From: Puccinellia tenuiflora
Lineage: Eukaryota > Streptophyta > Magnoliopsida > Poales > Poaceae
DNA: 64,000 nucleotides
Direction of reading: 5' to 3'
NCBI GenBank assembly: GCA_012064385.1
Contig: QRDG01000609.1
Location: 362,047 to 426,046, forward strand
Part shown: piece by piece, positions 33,841 to 46,017 of the stretch
Position numbering within the stretch: the first letter of the stretch is position 1
How the letters are laid out: every line of letters starts with the position of its first letter
Position numbers and translations under genes: made by a program
Notes under the pieces: generated by a model
What the model was told of the DNA's origin: nothing
Seen by the model: the letters and a program-made list of their open reading frames with translations, nothing else
Databases searched by the model: none

Positions 33841-36711
33841 GCAAGCAGGGGCGGATCTGCAGCTACCCAGCCGGGTGCACAGGACCCCGGGTAATCCTAA
33901 AATCCTAGGTAAACTAGCAATTTTTTACCATGTATGCACCCCCAAAATATGTTTTTTATGTGCTGTGACACCATGGTGCACCCTGGTTCTGAAATATAGC
34001 TGATATTTATCTTTAAAAAGGGATTCACATACACCATTTGTCCAACTAGTTTACCAAAAAGGTTGTGTGTAGCTTAACTTTGTTTCTGGTGTCTGATTGT
34101 CCTTCAAATTTTCGTCTGCCTTGGCATGTTTTCCGTTCTCTAATGCTTGCAAGGGTGAAGTACCACATTTTGTATAGATGCAACGAACATGAATGGTAAT
34201 CAGAGGAAGATCTACGTTGTTAATCAGAGGACGAGCACACATAAATCTGATCTAAAGAAAAAATAGGACGTCAAGAGAAGCAAGTACCTGTTCTTAGAAT
34301 CATTCTTATTTTGATCTTCAAAGCTTGTCTCAGCAACCTTTGTCTTTAGGCCATGGGTTCATATATGCTGTGAAAGGGAACAAAGAGGTAAGACCGAGCG
34401 AAGGATTGGGACAGAAAAACAGACGTGGGCATCCATAGATAAGACATTCTTCTCACCAGGAGGATCGCTTCAGAGCAGAAATGGGGAAATAGGAGATTAA
34501 GGTAACATAGTGTAACAAAGGAAGTGATGTAAATAAACACTGAGAAACAGGTGCAATGGCTCTAACCAGCTATTTGGTGAACCTATTTCTTTGGAAGACC
34601 AAACATAATCATCTTGGCCGTGTGACAGTTTCTGATTAAACAAGAGATTTTGTGAAATGAAATGTGAAAGCATGGATTTATCTTAGTCATAGTTCATATA
34701 TGAAGAGTTACTTGAAGGTGCATATCTTAGATTTAAAGACCAGAGAAAGGTAAAATGATGAACGTCGAGCTAGCTTCATTCAGTCTTGGTCATTATGACA
34801 ACAAATCCAGGCTCATGAGAAACAAACTTGTGGCTTGTATAAGAATAACCATGAATCACATCTAGAAAAATTACAACCCAAAGTTTTTGTTTCTCTTTTG
34901 GATTTGTTGCCAGAGTGAGCAAACATCTGAATAATAAACCATTAAATTCAAGTTTTTACTACACAGAAGCGACGACAATAACAATGTAACTGGTTGAAAC
35001 TAAATTATTAACATTCCACTTGCAATGTCAGCTGGAGCTGCTGAAGATTCAGTCAGAGGGGTCACACCAAGGTCATTGTTCACAGTGGCACAGTGGAAAT
35101 ACTCGCACTCAACATTTGCATCGACACTCTGGCAACTGAGAAAAGATGGAAAAATACCGAAACCGAATCAAATAGGTATAAAAAAGCAGTGTACTGAGTG
35201 CAAAAGAGCTAACCAGGAGTCTGCCTCAGGCTTCTTTCCCGTGATGGCAGGTCAGAGAAAGGACACAGTCTGTAAACATGCATAAGGAAGGATTCAGGTA
35301 CATCTTCGATCTTGTTGATAGTTTTCCAAAGTATGAACTTGATCATATAGTTCGCAGGAAACGGCTTTTATGACGATTTGCTCGGAACCACCAAGAACTT
35401 GTTCAGAGAATACACCCCATACTCCACAATGAGCTCTTTAAATTTGTAGCCTCGCTGACAGGTATTCTGCATACATGGCATTACCCTGGGAACCTTACCA
35501 CGTTAACTCATTAAGCACCATTGAAAAAGCACAAGGACCAAGATTGAAATCATTCAGTAACCCTTGAAAAAGCACATTCAGCACCCAGATTGAAACCATT
35601 TAGTACCCTTAAGAAGTGCCATACTAACGAAAATCCCATCGGCCCAGCATTCAGTGCCCAGTGAATTATATCATCATCCCACCATCCCATCGGACACAAA
35701 GGTGCAGGTTCAGTACTAAGTGTTAGCGGATTAAGTACCCATTTATGATCAATAATAGAGAACTATGTCAAACAAAAGAAATATCCAGAAATGAATTCAA
35801 TCAAAAGAAGAACAGTGGTAATTGATTTAATGAGATTGGTTTTACGCTATCACAAAGATAAAAAAATTATTGAAATAAAACACAGTGCCACTTGATGAAC
35901 CAAGCTGATGAGGATAAGCCTCTGTACCAACTTGTTATGACAATCTGAATGCATTCTTGTAGTTTTGTTCAACCACCAATTAACGACTGCTACACCTTAT
36001 AGTTCCATCAAACCAGAAGAACGAAATCACTATAATCTACTGAAAGTTATAAGAATCTAATGTACAGTACAATTGTACAGGCAAAGCAGACTCGCTATAG
36101 TAATTTAACTACAGGATGAAACGGGATACATTGATAGCTGAACAGATACTCACTGTTTCATGAGTGTTTCAGTCTGGATGGTCCTTGGCCATGTTCAGAC
36201 ATGGCATTCTCTAAGAATGCTAATTTCGTTTGGTAATATTCATGGTAACCTATACTTTTTGAGGGCAAGCATAGATAGCGCATTTCTCCTTTATAACTGT
36301 ATAGGCAGAGATAAAAATTACTACAGGTAACATGTAGCCATAAATAGAACAGGATGTGTATGGAGCAAATATGAAAACTTTCTACCTTGATAAACGACGG
36401 CATTCAACATACACCAGTGTCCAGTGGACGAAAAGCTATGTTACAGTGCAGTACTAGCATCCTGTATTTCTATTTATTAAAAAAAAATTAGCATCCTGTA
36501 TTTCTGGTGGATCTCTTCCAATGAATCAAGTTTTCTGCCAATGAATCAAGCTTACACCACAGTACATTAGCAATAAGATTACAAGAGCAGCTGAGCTAAT
36601 TCAGGCGCAAGCTATTGTAACTCACAGTCACCGAGCACTACACCTATCATCAGTTTCTAAATCAGCCTAGTCAGCTGAACACAGAGCCACAAAGCCAGGA
36701 TGCTGCGCTCA
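33841..36711. other. Intergenic region between the foldback element and the kinase gene
   Basis: At 33846 CAGGGGCGGATCTGCAGC resembles a hAT-type MITE end. From 34000 to 36650 the sequence is AT-rich with short frames and no recognisable domain. A short frame at 35025-35285 has no family features. Part next to 36711 should be 3' UTR of the kinase gene, but its limits are not visible. Motif repetition around 35500-35660 (AGCACCATTGAAAAAGCACA-like) is weak. Confidence 0.35.
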
Positions 36712-37632
36712 TCAGGCGAAAGCAGAGGACTTGTCGAACCACCGGTGCTGGAGCGCTTCTGCCGCCGTGATCCTCTCGTCGGGGTTGAAGGCAAGCAGGC
36801 CCAGCAGGAGGTCGCGCCCGGCTTCAGAAAGCTCCTCGAAGAACTCCAAGTCGATCTTCCCAGTAGAGCTGATCTGATCCCGCAGCTTGGAAATCTCGGC
36901 GGTCATGTCTTCCTCCGTCTCCGCCACGAACAAGGTCTCGCCGGCCAGGAGCTCCGCCATGATGCACCCGAGCGCCCACACGTCCACGCCCTGGCCGTAG
37001 CACAGGTTGCCCGCGAGCTGCTCGGGCGAGGTGTAGATCAGCGTGCCGGCGCGCCAGTCCTCGTACGGCACTCCGGCGGGCTTCTGCCGCGTGGCCGACC
37101 CGAAGTCGCAGAGCTTGAGCCCTCCGAAGATGCCGACCAGGACGTTCTCCGGCTTGAAGTCCCGATGGACGATGCCGGCCCCGTGTATCTTCTTCGCCGC
37201 GTCCAGGAGCTGGCGCATCATCCGGCGCGCCACGTCCTCCGACAGCGGCCTGTAGATCTCCTCCCGCAGTGTGAGGCCTCCGGCGTCGACGAGCTCCATG
37301 ACGATGAACACTTCCCGTGTCTCCGGGTCCGTCGCCACGTCCAGGATCTCGATGATGGACGGGTGGCCGCGGCAGGCGCCGTGGCAGCCGGCCTCGAGGG
37401 TGATCGCGCGGAAGTCGGGGTCGGGGCCGGGGAAGCACTTGAGCGCGACCTTCTTGCCGGTGCGGCGGTCGCGCGCCTTGAGCACCACACCGTGGGCGCC
37501 ATGTCCGAGCTTCTCCAGCTTCTCGTAGTCACGGATGCTGCCGAAGGAGTAGCGCGGCTTCTTGCCGCCATCCGCGCGCGGCTCTTGACCCGCCGCCGGG
37601 CGCTTGCGGATCCCCGCCGTCGACATGATCAC
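36712..37632 (-). CDS. CDKF-like serine/threonine protein kinase, intronless
   Basis: An intact single-exon frame of 306 residues with a full kinase core. The Gly loop is GHGAHGVV (43-50), the ATP-binding Lys K65 (VALK), the helix-C Glu about E80, the catalytic loop HRDFKPEN (156-163) and DFG D176-G178. The activation segment is GTLIYTSPEQL, and DVWALGCIMAELLAG follows. The body resembles the grass-expanded, intronless cyclin-dependent kinase F-like group (family recollection). No PSTAIRE helix is present, so cyclin binding is doubtful. The usual T-loop YRAPE is YTSPE. It would phosphorylate Ser/Thr of unknown substrates. The start could be Met1 or Met3 (MIMSTAG); the paralogous fragment at 43.4 kb supports a start in this area. 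No stops or frameshifts are seen, so it is probably functional. Confidence 0.85.
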   Translation of the reverse strand: MIMSTAGIRKRPAAGQEPRADGGKKPRYSFGSIRDYEKLEKLGHGAHGVVLKARDRRTGKKVALKCFPGPDPDFRAITLEAGCHGACRGHPSIIEILDVATDPETREVFIVMELVDAGGLTLREEIYRPLSEDVARRMMRQLLDAAKKIHGAGIVHRDFKPENVLVGIFGGLKLCDFGSATRQKPAGVPYEDWRAGTLIYTSPEQLAGNLCYGQGVDVWALGCIMAELLAGETLFVAETEEDMTAEISKLRDQISSTGKIDLEFFEELSEAGRDLLLGLLAFNPDERITAAEALQHRWFDKSSAFA

Positions 37633-37880
37633 CTTTCCGAGAGAGCAGCAGCGACCAGCGAGCAGGGCAGAGAGATCGGTGGCGAACGGGAACGGGAGGA
37701 GAAGAATTGAGGTCTGTGGGCAGGGTGGGCTTCAGAATATATACGGGCTCGCGCGTCTCCGACTTGGAGCGGGACTCGGAAACGCGCGCCTCCCGTTTCG
37801 CGTTTCCTATTCAACGCGCGTTGCGTATTGCGTAGGTTTGCCGGATAACGCGTACCCCTCACGACACCAGATCGGTAAGT
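37633..37880 (-). promoter_or_regulatory. Kinase 5' UTR and core promoter with TATA box
   Basis: On the minus strand a TATATA motif (plus 37736-37742) lies about 105 bp upstream of the ATG. Between them, CTCTCTCGGAAAGG-type sequence (plus CCTTTCCGAGAGAGCAG) is shared with the paralogous 5' fragment at 43600. Upstream it is rich in CGCG. Confidence 0.5.
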
Positions 37881-39517
37881 GCGCCGGCCCACATAACTTT
37901 TTCCTCATCAGTTTTAGAATTCTGAAATCTTCCGGCCGTTTTTTTTTTGGTTTTTTGTTTTGATTTTGGGTTCTTTTTTCCTGTTTCCTTTATTATTTTT
38001 TTCGGTTTTTTCGAAAAAATTAAAAATAAAAAATGTTTCTGTTTTTGTTTCTTTTTATTTTTTTTCTACTTTACAAAAATGAATATTTTTTAAATCTGAA
38101 TTATTTTTTTCAACAATGAACAATTTTCGAAATCTGAATCTTTTAAAAAATGGATATTTACTTGAACAGTTTTTCAAAATGAAATCCTTTCAAATATGAA
38201 ATATTTTTAAATATGAACTATTTTTCAGAATTTTATTTTCGGTTCACCGGTACTTTTGGTTCACTATTATTTTCGATTCACCCGGATTTAGTTTCTTTTC
38301 GGTTTATTATTATTTTTGGTTCGTCGATATTTTTGGTTCATTATTATTTTTGGTTCACCCGAATTTTCTTTCAATATTTATTTCGGTTCACCCGAATTTT
38401 GGTTCCTTTTTAGTTTCCTACTATTTTCTATTTACCCGAATTTTGGTTCCTTTTCGGTTCACTATTATTTTTTGTTCCCCGATATTTTTGGTTTACTATT
38501 ATATTATTTTGGTTCACTATTATTTTCGGTTCACTTGTAGATTCGGTTCAGTCGAATTTAAAAGTTTTTAAAAATGGTTCGTATTTGAAAATATTCATTT
38601 TTAAAATGGTTCAGATTTTTTAAAATAGTTCATACTTTTAAATATGAACCATTCTTATAGTTCGTTGAAATCGCTAATTTGCAAAGTCTGCAGTAAAATA
38701 ATAATAAGTAAGCAACGGAAATATTTATTTTTTAGTTCTGATAGAAAGTGTAAACTTTAGCAAGATTTTAGATAAAGTATAGCAGGAGGTTGTACGTACA
38801 AAACAGACAAACAATGTAGAAACTAACGTGATATTTTTTTGGAAAAGAAACTAACGTGATGTGTGTGAACGAACGTGAAGCAGTAAATGGGCCGAGCCCA
38901 TCGAACCAGGTCGGTATGCGCACGCTCGATACTTGATGCTAAAGGCGTCAATTAGGAGCCCCCGGATTTACCGGTGTTTCCTATTTGACGCCCGTATTGT
39001 TGGTTAGCGACGCTACGCACACCCCTCTCAGCAGCAATCCGGTGGTAAGTGAGCCGCCTAGGTACTTCTTTTTTTATAGGTTTTCATTTTTGGTTTTTCA
39101 CTGGCGGTTTTTCTCTTTGTTCGGTTTTTAGTTTCTTTTTTCCTGTTTGTTTTCTCTTTTTGGTTGTTCTGTTTTTATTTTTGAAAAAAATGTTCAGGTT
39201 TCAAAATGTCAAATTAAAAAATGTTCCCGAACCATTTTCAAATTCAAGAACCATTTTCAAGTTCAGGATATTTCAAATATATGAATTTTTTTACAAATTC
39301 ATGAACCATTTTCATATTTTGAAAATGTATTCAGATTTTAAAAATGTTTAGATTAAAAAATGTTCATGAACCATTTTCAAATATTCAAAGATTTTTTAAA
39401 ATTCATGACCATTTAATTTCAAAGAACATTTTTTTTATTAAGAAAAGAGCATTAATAGGAAGGTATTAGACAGAAAAAAATCAGCGTACTAACAGCTGCA
39501 ATAGCAAACAGAAAAAA
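37881..39517. repeat. Low-complexity T-rich block with GGTTC repeats
   Basis: It has long T tracts, A/T alternations with TTTTTAAAATG words, and at about 38235-38550 a run of degenerate GGTTCAC-TATTATTTT units. From 38880 to 39060 a less repetitive GC-containing stretch resembles a transposon end. Frames here are open only because of the repeat. Confidence 0.55.
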
Positions 39518-39519
39518 TA

Positions 39520-39613
39520 CTCCCTCCGATCCATAATAAGTGTCGGAGGTTTAGTACTAGTCTAGTACAAAGTTTGTACTAAATCACCGACACTTATTTT
39601 GGATCGGAGGGAG
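39520..39613. mobile_element. Stowaway MITE (94 bp)
   Basis: Inverted ends CTCCCTCCGATCCATAATAAGTG and a matching right end, with TA at 39518-39519 and 39614-39615. It folds almost fully on itself. Confidence 0.92.
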
Positions 39614-40205
39614 TATCAAGGATGAGTTAACAGGGCCGGCCCAAGTGAATATGTTGCATGCATTGCGTCCCTACCGGATGCAACCGCGAGCGCTATACAT
39701 CGCTTATTGCGAGTCCTAATAGGACTCGCCCGTTGTTTTTTCTTTCCCGGGCCGGCCCAGTAGACGTGGAAGAATTTTTCTGTGTTCGCCGGAGCTTGTG
39801 GTGCGTCCTCACCTTGCCTTGGGTCGGGGAGAGCTCGCCGGACAGCAGCTTGAGCAGGATGGACTTGCGTGCCCCTTTTTTCTGTTCTCATTTTTCTTTT
39901 CTTTTTCTGTTTTCGTTTTTTCTTTTCTATTTTCGTTTTTTCTTTTTCTGTTCATGTTTTTTCTTTTCTTTTTCATTTTCTTTTTTCGTTTTTTATGTTT
40001 TCGTTTTTTTCTTTTTCTGTTTTTTTTTTTTTTTCTTTTTCTGTTTTCGTTTTTTCTTCTCCGTTTCACTTCTTTCCTTTTATGTTTTTTTATTTTTGCT
40101 TTTGTTCTTTTTTTGAAAATGTTTATTCTTTAAAAATAGTTCAATTTCTAAATTTGAACCATTTTTCAAAAATGAACAATTTTCAAATATGAATCATTCT
40201 TTAAA
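39614..40205. repeat. Polypyrimidine tract region
   Basis: A short unique stretch (39630-39880) is followed from about 39880 to 40120 by TTTTTCTTTTTCTG-type tracts on the plus strand, then AT-rich sequence. No gene is seen. Confidence 0.5.
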
Positions 40206-40209
40206 AATC

Positions 40210-40800
40210 TATTTTTCGGTTTTGGTTCAGTATTATTTTTGGTTCATCCGAATTTTGGTTCGCCGATATTTTTGGTTTGACCAAATTTTGGTTCCTTTTC
40301 GGTTCATCGATATTTTGGTTCACCGATATTTTTGGTTCACTATTATTTTTGGTTCATCCGAATTTTGGTTCGCTGATATTTTTGGTTCACTATTATTTTT
40401 GGTTCGTCCGAATTTTGGTTCATCGATATTTTTGGTTCACTATTATTTTTGGTTCAACGATATTTTTGGTTCACTATTATTTTTGGTTCATCCGAATTTG
40501 GTTCGCCGATATTTTTGGTTCACTACTATTTTTGGTTTGTCCGAATTTTGGTTCCTTTTCGGTTCATCGGTATTTTTGGTTCATTATTATTTTTGGTTCA
40601 ACGATATTTTTGGTTCACTATTATTTTTGGTTTATCCGAATTTTGGTTCGCCGATATTTTTGGTTCACTACTATTTTTGGTTTGTCCGAATTTTTGGTTC
40701 ACTATTATTTTTGGTTCACCGATATTTTTGGTTCACTATTATTTTTGGTTCGTCCGAATTTTGGTTCATCGATATTTTTGGTTCACTATTATTATTTTTA
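40210..40800. repeat. GGTTC minisatellite
   Basis: A tandem array of units of about 16-17 nt, each beginning GGTTC, in three flavours: CACTATTATTTTT, RTCCGAATTTT and RYCGATATTTTT. Together they form a higher-order period of about 50 nt, repeated roughly ten times. A related, more degenerate array is at 38235-38550. Confidence 0.85.
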
Positions 40801-41222
40801 ATAAATTGTTATAATTTTTTAGAAAACAAGACAAACTAAAAATAGTTTTCAATATATAATTTTGGAAAAAAAATCTAAAATAGGGAAAAAGGGAAACAAA
40901 AATGTGAAAGAAAAGGAAGAAAAAAAAAGATAAGAAACACACGCGTACTGGTAGGCTCTGGTCGCTAGCTCTTTTTTTTTTTTACTAGGAGCGCTGGTAG
41001 TTCGCTAGGAGATGCGTCCATGCACACTCGCTGGCCCAGGCCCATGTAGGACGTGAGCGAGGCGGGGCAAAGGATGTGAGCGAGTCCAGATTTATGCTCG
41101 CTTGAAGCGATACATAGGGAACCCGGATGCAACGAGCGTAGTATAGGAGCTCCCCTCCCGTTTACGCGAGTGAATACCTTCTTTCTGGCCCACCCCATGG
41201 AACAATGCACTAGGTAGTAGTA

Positions 41223-41299
41223 CCTCTGTCCATTAATATAAGACGTTTTAGGAAGGTAAATAGCTTTCTAAAACATCTTATATTAAAAAACGGAGGGAG
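41223..41299. mobile_element. Stowaway MITE (77 bp)
   Basis: Ends CTCTGTCCATTAATATAAGACG and an inverted partner CTTATATTAAAAAACGGAGG..., with TA at 41221-41222 and 41300-41301. Confidence 0.85.
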
Positions 41300-41414
41300 T
41301 ATAAGTACAGTACGTCTCCTCACAAGTGCGTGCTGGAAACACTAAAAGCCGGCATCTTGCCGAGTGACAGCCTGGCTGGATCGATTGCGTTGTCGGGAAA
41401 AGAAGGAATTTTTT

Positions 41415-41680
41415 TTTAGTAAAATGCACCTAGAGTTTTTGTTCTTGTACTTATTCAGATGACTCGATTTAGTCCTCATACTTCAGAAATGCATCGTTAC
41501 CCTAAACTTGCCCTGCGGACCCAATTTAGTCCGATTCGTGCGATTTGCTGGGCAAAGTTAAATCGGACTAAGTCACCAGGACAAATTTAGGCTAAGAATT
41601 ATGCATTTCTCGAGTTAGTACGAGGACTAAATCAAATCATCTAGACAAGTATAGGGACTGTAGATGTATTTTACTCAAAT
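41415..41680. mobile_element. MITE with long inverted repeats
   Basis: Left arm from AGTAAAATGCACCTAGAG through GATTTAGTCCTCATAC; the right arm, inverted, reads AGTAAAATACATCTACAG through GATTTAGTCCTCGTAC. The arms are about 85 bp and imperfect. The size and long repeats suggest a Mutator-type MITE. Target duplication not resolved. Confidence 0.55.
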
Positions 41681-43430
41681 ATTTTCTTGTGTATATTACA
41701 TAACTGGATACATTCCTTCGTCCGCGCAATACAAAAAGGAGACGCTCGCGCGACTAGGAAACATAATTTAGCTTGTGGCGGAGGCCTCTTTGACGCTAGC
41801 TAGTCATTGTTTTTTCTACCGTCGATCTGCCAATTTGGCTAGTCCCTCTTACCTTCAACTATGTTTCCGCACGCATATCTGGGGCTTCTCGGAAATCTAT
41901 ATCGGGTCATAGGTGCAGATGCACCCACTACTCAAAAAACAATTTTCAAAATGATAAAAATTTCAAAATAAAATTTGTGGATATACTTCAAGACATTTTT
42001 TGTTAGCATAAAAAAATTCGTGTAGGAAAGACATTTTTTTGACCTGTGTAAAAAAGACAAATCCGGCGCTCCAAAATGACTTTGTACGAGACATTTTTTT
42101 ACACAGACCAATGGACCACCCTGGTATGCTGGAATATATCCATATCGATGATACTCCTGTTTGGTATATCTCAACAAAACCTTCACCGCACCATGAGCGC
42201 CACCACCAAGACACGCCATCGAGGAAGAAAACCAAGCAGGATTTGGGAATCCAAATAAGGGAAGCTTGCAGTAAGGCCTTCAGAAAGGCACGGGCCACAG
42301 TGACAGGAATAATGCCAATATTAACTGGGCCATGTTCAATTTATTCAATGACTGCATCGTTCGAATGGGTCGTAGGAAGTTTGTAGATATAGGGTGTGAC
42401 TTACCAGGTCGAACAGAAAGCCTAACCCTGTTTGAAGGGTTCTTGACATGATGCTGGTGGAGTGGTGGCGGAATCCAGTATGGGCTCTAACCACACCGTC
42501 CTAACTTGACACATGTATCAATGCACAGTCGGATCGCCTCGGTTCTATTTTTAGCTTGGCTGATTTGCGATTCCGTACTTCTTGGAGATGCTCAAGATCT
42601 CTTGAGTCTCGCTGAGGCTCACGATTTGTGACATCTTAAAAGATTGGGCGCTAACCATGGAAAATAAATCAAGGTGAATAAACAGCGTATTATGTCCTAA
42701 TTCCAAGAGCTAGACATGCAAGCTGATATAGGTGGTTTGGACGGTGAAGCTTGGGTACTCCGCTATCACCTTGATAAACAACAGATGCAATGTTTTCCTC
42801 CGAAGAAGAATACTAGAGACCAAGGGTCGTTTGACTTGGACTCTTAAAGGTGACGTGAACATGGCCTATTTTTATAAACTGGCGGAGAATTCGTGTACAA
42901 ACAAGTCGCATAAAAGCATATTAAATTATAATTTAATATTAAAACATTAGAATACACCCTATTTTATTTTCCTTGGTTATTACTTTAAGCAATGTTGTTT
43001 CAATACCAAGTACAAAAAATGTATACTTTGTTAAAAATTTACCATGAAAAATAGTCTCATTGGTTCGGTTTATACACCACAACTTTCTATAAATATGCAT
43101 ACTTAATCATACACTAGAAACTCTATTGAAATATTTCTTTGATCGCACTCTTCACAATGTTTTACCATAAATATCTATAAACTCTATAGACAATGCATTT
43201 GCATTGTAAATAGTTTTAAACATACTTATGTGACGGAATAAAGTTTAATATCTTTCACTGATATTCACTACAATCGAAAAGGACAACAAATAATATTTTC
43301 AGTTATGTGGTTGAACTATGCGAGCAAACAGAAAATTATAGTTTTAATACTCTAACATGTTGAAAATTAGATTTAACCAAGTATAAAGGTATAAAAGTTT
43401 AATACAAATTTCAAGACAAGGATGGGCAGG
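41681..43430. other. Intergenic, no supported gene
   Basis: An AT-rich stretch. A frame at about 42130-42380 (TPVWYISTKPSPHHERHH) has no recognisable family and weak codon character. No RNA gene or repeat could be defined. Confidence 0.3.
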
Positions 43431-43436
43431 GGGCGC

Positions 43437-43690
43437 CGTCTCATAGTCGCAGATGCTTAAGAAAGAGTAGCGCGACTTCTTGGCACCATCCACGTGTGGC
43501 TCTTCACATGCCATCGGGCGCTTGCGGATCGCCGCCGCCGTAATGGAAATGATCTGAGGTCGCGGGGCGAGAGCAGAGAGGCGGTGGGGATGCATGCAGC
43601 TTTCCGAGAGAGCAGGAAGATCGGTGGTGAATTGAGGGAGAATTGTGGTTGCGGCGGCAAGGAAAGAAACACTTATATATGGGCTACCCT
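43437..43690 (-). pseudogene. 5' fragment of a CDKF-like kinase paralogue
   Basis: On the minus strand, residues AAAIRKRPMACEEPHVDGAK and KSRYSFLSICDYE parallel residues 6-36 of the kinase at 36712-37632 (GIRKRPAAGQEPRADGGK, KPRYSFGSIRDYE). Upstream, the shared leader CTTTCCGAGAGAGCAG and GATCGGTGGTGAA show that the 5' UTR was copied too. After CDYE the similarity stops abruptly, and AT-rich unrelated sequence follows. The kinase domain is absent. This is a truncated duplicate. Confidence 0.8.
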
Positions 43691-44499
43691 CCAACTTTCT
43701 GAGAATAAATTATTTAGTATTGGTTAAAATTTATGTTTTTTGAATAGTAATACATCAAACTTGCATCTTATATAAATTATAGTCAATTTATTTTTATGTA
43801 CATGGGAATATATATAATCTATACGTATTTTAACTGAGAAGGTTTCATGAAAAGATTTGTGTTGTTATCATAGACATGATCACAAGTGTTCAAGGTCCGA
43901 CCTCACTTTAACAAACCAAACATTTCCAATCATTTCTTTAAAAAATTAGATATCAAGTACAATTTTTTTAATTCGCATTCCCTGCCGAGAATTCCAAGTT
44001 CTTTCACACTCTAGCTACTCAAAATTACAGAGGCAATTATATTGCCACATTAAGAACTGAGGATGGAAGATTGTTAAGTGACCATGATGCAAAGGTAGCA
44101 GTCATCTGGCATTCATTCAAAGAAAGAGTGGGATGCACTGATAATCCCATTATGCTTTTCAACCTGGCTGATTTTATTGCTCCAAACCCCAATGTGGATT
44201 TTGAAAGTCTTGAACTTCCCTTCAGTCATGAGGAGATTGACAATATAGTGAAAGAAATGCCCTCCGACAAATCGCCTGACCTGATGGATTTAATGGAACT
44301 TTCCTCAAGAAATGCTGGAATAATGTCAAGGACCTTTTTTATAGACTATGTGCACAGGTCTATGAAGGAAGAATCCCACTAGATAGTATCAACACTACAT
44401 ATATTACACTTATTCCAAAGCATAATTCCCCTGAGACAATCTCAGACTACAGGCCCATTTCATTGGTGAGTCTAGCACTCAAATTCCTCACTAAATTAC

Positions 44500-46012
44500 T
44501 GATGTCTACTACACGCTTCTATTCTTGTAGACTTGTTGGGCCTCCAAGCGCAGAGGTTTGTAGGACAGTAGCAAATTTCCCTTAAGTGAGTAACCCAAGG
44601 TTTATCGATCTCAGGGAGGTGTAAGGTGAATGTATCCTCTCTCAAGCAATCCTGCAATTAAGATACAAGAAGTCTCTTATGTCCACAACACACCTAATAC
44701 AATTGTCAGTTGTATAGGTGCACTAGTTCGGCGAAGAGATGGTAAAATGCAAGTGATATGGATGGTAAAAGGTGATTTTGTAATTCTGTAATAAAAATGA
44801 CAGCAAGCAAACAAGTGACAAAAGTGACTAAAAACGGTGTATCAATGCTTGGAAACAAGGCCTAGGCTTCATACTTTCACTAGTGACTACTCTCAACATC
44901 ATTAACATAATTAAACACATAATAGTTCCCACAAAAACACATGCATGGTAGACGTTACTCGGAGATCATTATTTCGTGGATCAAATAGGATGAGAATTGC
45001 GTAGGGCTACAAAAAGCACACCTTAAAGTTCATATTCCACATCTATAGACACTTCATGATGTCACTATCCGCATCCAAAGATAGTACTAACAAACACCAC
45101 AACCTATTTCTTGAATAGTTTCTTTCTTCAATAACACAAGCATCAAGAAACTTCATGATCTATTCAATCCAACAATAATAAAGAACAAACTCATGATGAA
45201 GATCCCTCTAAGCTTTTATCATTAGGGTCACACACGGCACCCACACTGTCACCGAGATACCATGATCACAACGGTGACTCCTGAACTTATACTAGATGAC
45301 ACCACTTGAGCAAAATCATATCCATTACACATAGGGAAACATCATGTATTCAACTATACTAACAAAGCTCATGATCACAACGAAGATCACATCATGGGAG
45401 GGAGAGATAACCACATCGCTACTTGTATAATCCTCAGTCCCGGTGAGGGACTACTCCCTCCTCATCACGGGAACCAGCGGTGTTGATGGAGATGGCTCCA
45501 GCGGTCGATCCCCTTCCCGGCAGGGTGCCGGAACAGGACCTTCTAACCCCCCCAAACTTGTCGGCGATGGCGGCGAAGCTCTGTATCGTATTTGGGAAAA
45601 TCCTTCGGGTGTTAGGGTTTTTTCGTTGAGGACAATTTATAGGCCAAAGGGCGTCGTGAGGGGACTCCCGAGGGGCGCAGGAGGGCGTCGGCTGCGGCCC
45701 CCCCTGTCACCCGCGTGGGAGGGCCGCCCCTGCCCTGTGGGCCTCCCCCAGGGTCGCCCTTCTGGCTCCCTTCCTCATTTCTTCAATAAAAAATCATCAT
45801 AAATTTTCGTCCAATTCCGAGAATATTGCCAGAAGTAACTTTCTGTAACAAAAAACAGCACAAAAACAGGGAACTGGCACTATGCATCTTGTCAATAGGT
45901 TAGTCCGACAAAATGCATAAAAATGATGTAATACGATAGTAAAAACATGTGACAACATCACAAAACTAGCATGGATCACTAAAAAAATTATAGATACGTT
46001 TGACACGTATAA
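44500..46012 (-). mobile_element. Solo gypsy LTR inside the LINE
   Basis: A single 1513-bp LTR, starting TGATGTCTACTACACGC and ending CACGTATAA (the canonical CA end mutated), flanked by target duplication ATTAC at 44495-44499 and 46013-46017. Its start is the familiar Triticeae gypsy (Sabrina/WHAM-type) LTR text, including GTTGGGCCTCCAAGCGCAG. No internal region remains, so it arose by recombination between two LTRs. Orientation is inferred from related elements, where this text lies next to an inverted PBS. Confidence 0.88.
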
Positions 46013-46017
46013 ATTAC

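Noticed and set aside
35025..35285. 86-codon frame between the foldback element and the kinase
   Set aside because: AT-rich codon use, no known family, and no supporting splice sites or promoter.
36700..37710. 336-codon plus-strand frame opposite the kinase gene
   Set aside because: An antisense shadow of a GC-rich exon; the minus strand encodes a full kinase core.
38213..38571. Overlapping hydrophobic Phe-rich frames as membrane proteins
   Set aside because: They are produced by T-rich low-complexity repeat DNA.
40189..40839. Long open frame of 216 codons with repeated FWFIIIFG-like peptides
   Set aside because: It comes entirely from the GGTTC minisatellite; three frames are open and the peptide only mirrors the DNA repeat.
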